In this document: positions 40,527 through 47,558 of the stretch, piece by piece
Position numbering within the stretch: position 1 is the first letter of the stretch
How the letters are laid out: every line of letters begins with the position of its first letter
Source of the DNA: a virus
Length of the DNA stretch: 64,000 bases
Virus record (IMG/VR): IMGVR_UViG_3300047508_000198
Location: 1-64,000 of that record
Direction: 5' to 3' (one strand)
Translations under genes and position numbers: made by a program
Notes under the pieces: generated by a model
Seen by the model: only the letters and a program-made list of their open reading frames with translations
Told to the model about the DNA's origin: nothing
The model's database searches: none

Positions 40527-41204
40527 ATGACCACGTACCTGACCCTGGAGCAGGCCCGCGAGGCCGCCGCCGACGCGTGGGCCCTCGGCGAGCTGATCGG
40601 CGTGCCGTACGGGCGCTGGTCGGGCAAGTGCCACGAGGTCTCGTTCCAGCTGCTGTCCACCGGGCGATTCGGCCCTGGGCGCGTCGCCCGGGGCTGGTCC
40701 CCGGCCGTCATCGGGCAGCACAGCTGGATCGTGCTCGGGCCCGACGTCTACGCCTCCGACGCGGTAATCGTCGACCCCACCATCACGCCGTACCTGCGCA
40801 AGCACGGCATGGCCGGGACCAACCGACCAGGCGGCCTGCCGGACATCCAGGTGGAATACGCCCACGACCTGAGCCACCGGGCGCACGGCCACGGCTCGAT
40901 CTGGGAGGGCCAGAACAAGCCGTGCCCGGGAGGCGGCCCGATCATCGAGCTGACGCCCGGCTTCGAGCTGTCAGAAGCCGCGAAGTTCTTCCTGAGCGAG
41001 GACATCCTCGGCCCGCTAGACCGGCGCGGCTGGGGCCAGCTCGCCAACGGGCCCATGCAAGAGTGGCCGGCCGCGGAGATCATCAGGGCGATGTACGACA
41101 CGCCTGAGCTGAAGATGCTGGTGCCGGTCGACATCATCGGCATGCTGACCGATCACAATCCCGGCAAGTGCTACCTGACCGAAGACCTGGAGCTGAGACC
41201 ATGA
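40527..41204 (+). CDS. Possible Cys-His-Asp (transglutaminase/papain-like) fold protein
   Basis: 225 aa from ATG 40527. WSGKCHEVSFQLL, then QHSWIVLGPDVYASDAVIVDPT give a Cys, His, Asp order with the spacing seen in transglutaminase-like and papain-fold enzymes. The C-terminal half is helical. The triad is my inference; a non-enzymatic phage protein is the alternative. Confidence 0.45.
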   Translation: MTTYLTLEQAREAAADAWALGELIGVPYGRWSGKCHEVSFQLLSTGRFGPGRVARGWSPAVIGQHSWIVLGPDVYASDAVIVDPTITPYLRKHGMAGTNRPGGLPDIQVEYAHDLSHRAHGHGSIWEGQNKPCPGGGPIIELTPGFELSEAAKFFLSEDILGPLDRRGWGQLANGPMQEWPAAEIIRAMYDTPELKMLVPVDIIGMLTDHNPGKCYLTEDLELRP

Positions 41205-41782
41205 AAGCCGAGCGGCGGATGAAGCCGGAGTGGGGGATCACGCTCGATGGCGTGTGGATCCCCTACTCCATGCTGGAGGAGCTGGCCGACCAGGGCGAGT
41301 GGGATTCCCAGCTCGGGCCCGGCTCCGCCTACATCCGGCCGAACCGGGACCAGCAGCGGGTCCTGGTCGCGCACCAGCTGGCCGTCAAGGAGACCCGCGG
41401 CGGGCTGCACCGCGGCCCCGGGCTGCAGGCCCTCATCAGCGCCGTGGAGTTCCCCTCCTTCGCCCAGATGTCCACCGGAGCCTACGTGGCCCGGCCTCCC
41501 GCCCCGGAGATCGTCCAGGCCCGCCAGTGGCTCACCGGGACTGACCCGGAGGAGCTGGCGGAGTGGTGTGAGGGCTGGACCTACACCGGCACCCAGCACG
41601 GGCACACCAGCCCGCCCTGGGCCGAGCACACCTGCCTGAACCTGGAGGTCCGCGAGAACAGCCCGAAGGGCCACGCCGACCCGGGCGACTGGATCGTCCG
41701 GTACGAGGACGGCACCTACACGATCATCCCGCCGGGGGAGTTCACCGCGAGCTTCGACCCGTACCCGGGTAACGGTTCGTGA
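41201..41782 (+). CDS. Conserved-type phage protein, 193 aa
   Basis: The last 70 residues (EGWTYTGTQHG then PGDWIVRYEDGTYTIIPPGEFTASFDPY) match a small module common at the end of phage proteins (GDWIVxxxDGxxxVxxPxxFxxxFxP). The N-terminal part is unassigned. ATG overlaps the previous stop. Confidence 0.6.
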   Translation: MKAERRMKPEWGITLDGVWIPYSMLEELADQGEWDSQLGPGSAYIRPNRDQQRVLVAHQLAVKETRGGLHRGPGLQALISAVEFPSFAQMSTGAYVARPPAPEIVQARQWLTGTDPEELAEWCEGWTYTGTQHGHTSPPWAEHTCLNLEVRENSPKGHADPGDWIVRYEDGTYTIIPPGEFTASFDPYPGNGS

Positions 41783-42103
41783 GTAAACGTGAGTTCACCA
41801 CCTGCACCCCGGACACGCACGGGGCCACCGGCAACCGGGTCTGGGACGTCGACTTCCGGAGCTGGCGCTGCCGGGGCTGCGGGCACCGCTGCGCCACCAA
41901 CGGCCGGAAGCCGAAGCAGACCCGGTACATGTGGCCGTGGAAGTGGCCGCGCGAGCTGGCCCGGCGCGCGTGGGCCCGGACGGTCACCGACCCGCCGCCG
42001 GAGCCTCGCCTCCGCCGCCCGCGGTCATTACCTCAGCTGGGGCTGGATCGTCCTGCCGGTCGCCTGCGGGATCCTCGGCGCGGTGCTCTGGACCCTGCTG
42101 TGA
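41779..42103 (+). pseudogene. Small zinc/membrane protein split by a frameshift
   Basis: From GTG 41779 the frame encodes a zinc-type start (CTPDTHG...WRCRGCGHRC) and a basic region (RYMWPWKWPRELARRAW). Near 42013-42022 it loses protein character, while the +1 frame takes over with RGHYLSWGWIVLPVACGILGAVLWTLL and a stop at 42103. That gives a perfect basic-then-transmembrane tail. A one-base indel in the CCGCCCGCGG run, natural or from assembly, or programmed frameshifting, would join them. Confidence 0.45.
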
Positions 42104-42283
42104 TCAGGCGATCGGGCCGCCCGGTCCCCGGCCGTACACCCCGCCCAGCGCCACCGAAATGCCGATGAAAACGATGATGGACGCCAGGGCGTGGATCACG
42201 GTGATGTGACCGAACCACACCACCACGCCCCAGATGACGATGATGATGCCGACCAGGATGGACACGACCCAGACGTTCCTCAT
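42104..42283 (-). CDS. Small two-helix membrane protein, 59 aa
   Basis: Two hydrophobic segments (VWVVSILVGIIIVIWGVVVWF and HALASIIVFIGISVALGGVY) joined by GHITVI. Strong GGAGG ribosome site before ATG 42283. Its TGA abuts the convergent stop at 42103. A holin-like topology is possible but unproven. Confidence 0.65.
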   Translation of the reverse strand: MRNVWVVSILVGIIIVIWGVVVWFGHITVIHALASIIVFIGISVALGGVYGRGPGGPIA

Positions 42284-42293
42284 GACATGCCTC

Positions 42294-43403
42294 CTACAGC
42301 ACGGCCAGCTCTGCTGCCTCGCCGAGCATCCCGGCCCCGGCAGCAGCCCCGCCGCCGGCGCCGGGAATCTTGTTGATCAGGGCCTTGCCCAGGCCGTACT
42401 CGCCCAGGCCCATGCCGTGGCCGCCGTCCCCGCCGCTGTCGCCGGGACTGGCGTTAGTGCCCGCGCTGGGCGCCCAGGGCTCGTCGCTTATCACGCTGCT
42501 GGCCATGTCGGCCTGGCGCAGGTAGGAGCCGACCACGCGGCGCGCCACCCGGCGGCACTCCGACGGCGCCAGGTACGGGTTGGAGGCCTGCACCGTGGCA
42601 GCGACCGCCTCGACCTGACGGCGCACCGGGTCCTTGCGCGCGGCCGTGACGGCCTGGTCGGGCGTCGTGTCGTACCCGGCCGTGCCGGTGCCGCCCTGCA
42701 GCCCGGTGCCCGCTGACGTCGCCTGGGTGCCCGACTGCAGGCCGCCGGGCTTCATGCCGTCCGGGGTCGAGGTCGCGCCGCCCACGCCCGCGGGCAGGCC
42801 CGCGCTCATCGGCGCACCGGAAGGCGGCGAGCCCGAGGTCACGTCCGCGGTCGCGCGCATGCACAGGCAGGCGCCCGGCTTGTCCTTGCAGCTCTTGCAC
42901 CGGCCGCTCTTCTTGGTGAGCCTGCTGCCGCACCGGCACAGGCCCGCGGTGGCGCCCATCTCCGGCGCCGGGATCTCGGGAGCCTGCGGGGTGACCACCT
43001 GGGGCGCCGGGCCGCCAGGAGCGCCCTGGGGGATCTCGGCGTAGCCGTGGCTGTAGTCCGGGCCCTCGTCGTGCTCGTAGCCCTCAGCGGGCCCTGAGCC
43101 GAAGCTCTGGCCGGCCTGCAGCACCGGGGCCACCGGGTCGACACCCTCGGGCAGCGCCTCCTTCAGCAGGGCGTAGCGGCGCCGGGCGGTCTCTTCCAGC
43201 TCCTCGGCGGGCAGGCCGCACGCGGCGGCTACCCGCTCGATCCGCTCGGCCGCAAAGGCCAGCCGGTGCTCCAGCTCGCGAGCCGAGCGGGACTGGAACA
43301 GGAACGCGTAGACCGGCAGCATCTCGGCGTCGGCCCGGTCCAGGCTTGCCTCGCGCGCCTCCAGGTCGTGATCGGCGCTCGCCTCGTGCCACAAATCCGA
43401 CAT
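42294..43403 (-). CDS. Cysteine-rich virion-type protein, 369 aa
   Basis: Helical N-terminal 110 residues (DADAEMLPVYAFLFQSRSARELEHRLAFAAERIERV pattern), a Pro-rich linker, then a treble-Cys segment (LCRCGSRLTKKSGRCKSCKDKPGACLC). After that come Gly-rich and helical parts (NPYLAPSECRRVARRVVGSYL). ATG 43403 directly follows the leader hairpin. Probably a minor head protein; unassigned. Confidence 0.5.
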   Translation of the reverse strand: MSDLWHEASADHDLEAREASLDRADAEMLPVYAFLFQSRSARELEHRLAFAAERIERVAAACGLPAEELEETARRRYALLKEALPEGVDPVAPVLQAGQSFGSGPAEGYEHDEGPDYSHGYAEIPQGAPGGPAPQVVTPQAPEIPAPEMGATAGLCRCGSRLTKKSGRCKSCKDKPGACLCMRATADVTSGSPPSGAPMSAGLPAGVGGATSTPDGMKPGGLQSGTQATSAGTGLQGGTGTAGYDTTPDQAVTAARKDPVRRQVEAVAATVQASNPYLAPSECRRVARRVVGSYLRQADMASSVISDEPWAPSAGTNASPGDSGGDGGHGMGLGEYGLGKALINKIPGAGGGAAAGAGMLGEAAELAVL

Positions 43404-43447
43404 GCTCTGCCTCCCTGGGCGTCCTACTTCTTCCCAGGGGGCAGAGC
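43404..43447. promoter_or_regulatory. Long leader hairpin at the island 3 / 43403 gene border
   Basis: GCTCTGCC-TCCCTGGG pairs with CCCAGGG-GGCAGAGC (15 bp plus one bulge). It lies immediately before the ATG at 43403 and contains the CCCTGGGAAGAAG late-leader box. It could terminate the leftward island transcript or control translation. Confidence 0.5.
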
Positions 43448-45505
43448 CATGCCTGCCGCGCCATGCACTGCCGATCTATGCCGAGAGCCGCCATACGATG
43501 CCGAGACGGCCACGCCATGCCGAGCCTTGCCGGTCCTTGCGAGGCCGCGCCGTGCGATGACTGCCACGCCTCACCCAGCCCCGCTTCGCCTCTCCAGGCA
43601 AGGGATGCCATGCGGCGACTGCCGGGCCTGGCCGGGCCGTGCCATACCGAGCGATGACTGCCGGGCCTGGCCTAGCCATGCTGCGCCCTGCCTGGACTGG
43701 ACAGGCCACGCCGAGACTGCCATGCAACGCCGGGCCCAGCTGCGACTAGCCGGGCCTAGACAGGACTGCCAGGCCAAGCCCACCGTTGCCACGCCACGCG
43801 TGTCCGGCCTGGCCATGCCGAGCCGTACCCTGACACGCCTAGCCAACCGAGCCCTGCCGTGCCTCGACTGCCCAGCCCGGCCTTGCCCAGACGTCAATGC
43901 CAAACCTAGCCAGGCGGGCCGTAGCCTGCCGAGCAAAGCTGTGCTGCGCCTACGCTAGCCGAGCCGAGCCCTGCCTAGACCGCCCGGCCAGGCCACGCCG
44001 TGCCCAGCACTGGCTAGCCGTGCCCGGACAAGCCGCGACCGTCCATGCCCCGACTGCCTCGCCGAGTCATGCCTCACCCGGCCGCGCCCTGCGCTGACTG
44101 CCCCGCAACGCCTATCCCAGCCATCCCGCGCCGCGACGGCCTCGCTGAGACGAGCCTCGCTATGCCGCGCCCTGCGCTAACTGCCTCACCTCGATTTGAC
44201 GCGCCTGGCCCCGCCGAGCCACGCCGTCCCTTGACTGCCAGGCCACGCCGTACCCTGACTAGCCCAGACGGGCCTCGCCTTGCCTCGACTGCCGTGCCAC
44301 GCCCCGCCTAGCAAAGCACACGATGCCCCGCGATGCGCCGACTGCCCTGCCTTCCGTGCCGGGCCGAGCATCCCGGGCCCAGCCATTCCGAGCCCCGCGT
44401 TGCGACGACTGCCCGGCTAAGCCAGGCCTTGCAACGCCGGTCCTTGCCAGGCCTCTCCCGGCCTGGCCCAGACTGCCTTGCCGAGCCAGGCCCCGCCGAG
44501 CTGCGCCTACCCTGGCCTAGCCAATCCAGCCATGCCGAGCCGAGCCGCGCCAAGCCAAGATTGGCCTAGCCCTGACTGCCGGGCCAAGCCACGCGACGAC
44601 ATACTGCGCCCTGACCTGACTGCCTGGCTGAGCCGTACCGAGCCAGGCCGGACCATGCCTCGACTGCCGAGCCACGCCATGACCTGGCTGCCGATCCTCG
44701 CCTGGACGCGCTGCGCCGTAGGTAGCCCGGCCTGTCCATGGCAGCCGAACCGGGCTGTGCCGCGCCTAGCCACTCGGTGCCCCGCGCCGCCTCGACTGCC
44801 GCGCCTAGCCACGCCTTGCCTAATCACCCATGCCGCGCCGCGCCACGACGGCCGGACCATACTGCGCCGTCCATGCTGGGCAACACCGGGCTGTGCCGCA
44901 CGATGCCCTGACTGCCTGGCCGAGCCGTGAAGCCCCTGCTTCGCCTTGACGGCCGAGACCGGCCGAGCCATGCACTGACTACAACGCCGCGCCTTGACTG
45001 CTGTGCCAAGCCTTGCCCTGCCCGGACAAGCCACCCGATGCCTTGACTGCCTCACCACACCTTGCCTCGCCCAGCCTTCCCAGACCGCGCCTTGACTGCC
45101 GTGCCGGGCGACGCTATCCAAGCCATGCCCTGCTCAGCCAACCCAGGCCGAGCCTTGACGGCCTCGCCCCGCTGTACGAACAGCACCATGCGCCGACGGC
45201 CACGCCGAGCCGGGCTGCTCCGGGCCAAGCAACGACCAGCCCTGAGCTGCCAAGACTGCCCTGCCTAGCCGCGCAAAGCCACTCCTTGCCCCGCCTCGCC
45301 GCGAGACACCACGCGACGCCGAGACTGCCGCGCTAAGCCAAACCACGCCCGTCCCAGCGGTCGATGCTTCGCCATGCCTTGACGGCCCTGCACTGCCGCA
45401 CCCCGACCAGCCCAGACTGGCCTCGCCCAGGCTGGCCGGGCCTGGACTGCCTGGCCGCGCCAGGCCGCGCCGTGACGCAACCAGCCACGTCACGGCCCGG
45501 CCTGA
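43448..45505 (-). repeat. Non-coding GGC island 3
   Basis: About 2.06 kb without a credible gene. It has the same make-up as islands 1 and 2, with GGC on the minus strand. GACTGCC marks on the plus strand recur near 44233, 44287, 44340, 44407, 44471, 44574, 44618 and 44662, that is every 44-67 nt, with one gap of twice that. No AT-rich promoter was found at its 5' (right) end; it may be read through from the 45510 gene. Confidence 0.8.
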
Positions 45506-45509
45506 CGGC

Positions 45510-45986
45510 TTAGGCCTCGTCGCCAACGGCGAGAGGGCCGTCATCTTCCTCGACATCCATGGTCCGGCGGACCATGGCGATGAACTCGCTGAACATGCGG
45601 TAGCGGCGCTGCATGTTCCGCCAGTCCACTTCCATCTGGCGCCGCACCTGGGCGGTCAGCACCTCATCCCGCTGGATCTCGTCCAGCGGCACGTACGAGC
45701 GCCCCGGCACGCCAGCGGCGTGCACCGAGTGGAACACCCGGATGGACTGCACCTCACTGCGCTTGTCGATGTACTGCTCGCGCACCACGCGAACCAGCTG
45801 CCGGGCCTGCTGCAGCCGGTACTTGCGCGCGGCGACATCGTTGTTCCACTCGAACCGGCTGTGCAGCGGGTGACCCTCGGCGGCGGCGGCCGAGACAATG
45901 GCCGCCGCCGTCAGGATGCCGCCGTTCTCCTCGCGGATCTGCAGCAGCTCGGTTTCGAGCTGGCTAGGAGCCTGATCCGGCGCCAT
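45510..45986 (-). CDS. Conserved phage protein, 158 aa
   Basis: LETELLQIREENGGILTAAAIVSAAAAEGHPLHSRFEWNNDVAARKYRLQQARQLVRVV matches a pattern common in actinophages and other phages (GILTPxxVVxxAxxxxHPLHxxFEWdd..A...R..QAR.LI). It is usually near replication or recombination genes; function not established. Overlaps the 45964 gene. Confidence 0.7.
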   Translation of the reverse strand: MAPDQAPSQLETELLQIREENGGILTAAAIVSAAAAEGHPLHSRFEWNNDVAARKYRLQQARQLVRVVREQYIDKRSEVQSIRVFHSVHAAGVPGRSYVPLDEIQRDEVLTAQVRRQMEVDWRNMQRRYRMFSEFIAMVRRTMDVEEDDGPLAVGDEA

Positions 45987-46956
45987 CGCCGGCCTCAGCA
46001 GCCATCGCAGCGCGGTCCTCCGCGGTCAGGCCGCGGTCGGGACCGGGCTCCTTGTCCTTGACCGGCTTGGCCTCGGGCTCGGGCTCGGGCTCCTCGGCCA
46101 GGACCTCCGGCGGGGCGTCCAGCTCGGCGAAGTCGTCCATCGTCAGATGGTCTTCCTCGCCGTAGACGTCGTAGTCCACCGAGTCCAGCAGGTACATCGG
46201 GTCCAGCTCGCGGACCACGGTGACGGCGTTGCGGCCGTCGGCGATCCGGAACGTGCCGAATTCCCCGTTCCGCTCGGGCCGCCACTCGCCGACGCCGACA
46301 TTGCCGCCGCCCGCCTCGATCAGCGAGACCACCGAGTCCCGCTCCAGCAGGTTGGAGGTGTAGCCCACCATCAAGGTGGCGCTCCACCGGTAGAAGCAGC
46401 CGCGGTACCGCAGGTCCGCGGGGTGGTTGACGCCGGCCAGGCGCACGTAGTCCTCGCGCATCCGGGGGCGGCCGTCGAGCACGACCATCCGGCCGGCCTC
46501 GCTCGGCACGCTGACGCCGTAGAACGTCAGGAACTGGCGAAGCTCGGTCATCTTCACCTGCTTGCCCCAGAACCGCCCGGCCCCGATAGTCGCCATCTTG
46601 AAGGCCATGGCGGGCAGGCCGAACAGCACCTCCTCGGTCGCCGGGTCGACGCCCGCACGGTAGAGGCTGGCCAGGTACTCGCGGTGCGGGTCACGCTTCT
46701 CCGGCTGGCGCTTCTTGCCCTGCTGGGCGGCCAGCATCTGGGCCTTGGCCTTCTCGGAGAACCGGCTGACGATCAGCGGCGCGGTGCCGATGATCCGGAT
46801 GGCGAGCAGCTCCTGCCGGATCGGCTTGATGGTCAGCGCCGCGGCCGGAGCCGGGGCAGATGCCGTCGTGCGCCGCTTGACGGCTGGCTTGGCGTCGGCT
46901 CCGTTCGTACCGGTGGCGGTAGCCGCCGGGTCATCCTTAACCTGTGTTCCAGGCAT
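45964..46956 (-). CDS. Conserved phage protein with a Gly-rich GxGEWRPER loop
   Basis: 330 aa. IRIIGTAPLIVSRFSEKAKAQM, LPAMAFKMATIGAG, RYRGCFYRWSATLMVGY, VVSLIEAGGGNVGVGEWRPERNGEFGTFRI. The layout recalls a widespread phage family, and the glycine-rich loop faintly resembles RAMP/Cas5-type proteins, which I offer only as a lead. The acidic C-tail is low complexity. A TTGACA/TATAGT promoter lies upstream. Confidence 0.6.
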   Translation of the reverse strand: MPGTQVKDDPAATATGTNGADAKPAVKRRTTASAPAPAAALTIKPIRQELLAIRIIGTAPLIVSRFSEKAKAQMLAAQQGKKRQPEKRDPHREYLASLYRAGVDPATEEVLFGLPAMAFKMATIGAGRFWGKQVKMTELRQFLTFYGVSVPSEAGRMVVLDGRPRMREDYVRLAGVNHPADLRYRGCFYRWSATLMVGYTSNLLERDSVVSLIEAGGGNVGVGEWRPERNGEFGTFRIADGRNAVTVVRELDPMYLLDSVDYDVYGEEDHLTMDDFAELDAPPEVLAEEPEPEPEAKPVKDKEPGPDRGLTAEDRAAMAAEAGDGAGSGS

Positions 46957-47036
46957 GGTTCAGTCCCTCCTCGGGGGAGTGAATCGTGTCGCGGCCCCCG
47001 CCTCCTTACCAGGTCGGGGGCCGCCTTGGCCTTGAC

Positions 47037-47063
47037 ACTATACTTACGAGCACGCACTGTCAA
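47037..47063 (-). promoter_or_regulatory. Sigma70-like promoter of the 46956 gene
   Basis: Minus strand TTGACA (47058-47063), 15-nt spacer, TATAGT (47037-47042). The spacer is slightly short. It overlaps the plus-strand element at 47058, giving a divergent promoter pair. Confidence 0.55.
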
Positions 47064-47077
47064 AGAACCTTGATATT
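47058..47077 (+). promoter_or_regulatory. CCTTGATAT-type promoter of a short RNA or peptide
   Basis: TGTCAAAGAACCTTGATATT resembles the right half of 34669. TTCTGCTACG then ATG (47087) follow at 10 nt. Confidence 0.5.
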
Positions 47078-47222
47078 TCTGCTACGATGGCTGACGTCCC
47101 CGCCCGGACACCCGCCCCTAAGGCCACGGGGCGGTTCGCCAGGTGACGCGCGTAAGCGGCAAGCGTGGTCCGTAGCCGAAACCGGAGCCGTATAGGTAGT
47201 TGGGCCAGCCTCAGTCTGGCCC
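47078..47222 (+). ncRNA. Candidate structured small RNA (or 19-codon leader ORF)
   Basis: Between the promoter at 47058 and the hairpin at 47202, the sequence has a closing stem GCTACG/CGTAGC (47081-47086 and 47171-47176). It has an internal hairpin CCGCCCC/GGGGCGG (47112-47134) and ends with the terminator GGGCCAG-CCTCAGT-CTGGCCC. A 19-codon ORF (47087-47146, MADVPARTPAPKATGRFAR) is an alternative reading. Confidence 0.4.
47202..47222 (+). terminator. Terminator hairpin
   Basis: Perfect 7-bp arms GGGCCAG/CTGGCCC, 7-nt loop, between the candidate RNA and the 47268 gene. Confidence 0.55.
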
Positions 47223-47267
47223 GTCCGGGCGGGGCCCAGTCTCTAGGAACATTGATACTCTAGGCCC

Positions 47268-47558
47268 ATGTGCTGCTGGACTCACGAAGACCTGAGCTAC
47301 CCGGGCGCGCTCGCCTCCACGGACGTGGACGACCGCTGCCGGTGCGAATGCCTCCCGCCGTGCCGGCGCCGTGCCACGGCCGAGGACGTGCGCTGCGACG
47401 TATGCGGCGGGCGCGCCTCCTCCGACCCGGCCCAGGGAGGAGGGCGAACGGCCCAGGTGGAGCCGCAATCGTTCGAGCGCTCGGTCACCGAGCGCGAGTA
47501 CCCGCTCTCCATCACCCTGCCCGGCGCGCTGCCAGCGACGCCTGGACAACCCTTCTGA
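47268..47558 (+). CDS. Cysteine-rich small protein, 96 aa
   Basis: MCCWTHEDLSYPG, then CRCECLPPCRRRATAEDVRCDVCGG: eight or more Cys in the first 65 residues suggest zinc binding. Preceded by ACATTGATAC then 9 nt to ATG, the near-leaderless layout of this phage. The last 47 nt overlap the convergent giant gene, so the true end may be earlier in function. Confidence 0.5.
   Translation: MCCWTHEDLSYPGALASTDVDDRCRCECLPPCRRRATAEDVRCDVCGGRASSDPAQGGGRTAQVEPQSFERSVTEREYPLSITLPGALPATPGQPF

Noticed and set aside
43448-45505. CRISPR array in the islands
   Set aside because: No constant repeat of 20-40 nt; units are degenerate and the 7-nt GACTGCC mark alone is shared. No cas genes nearby.
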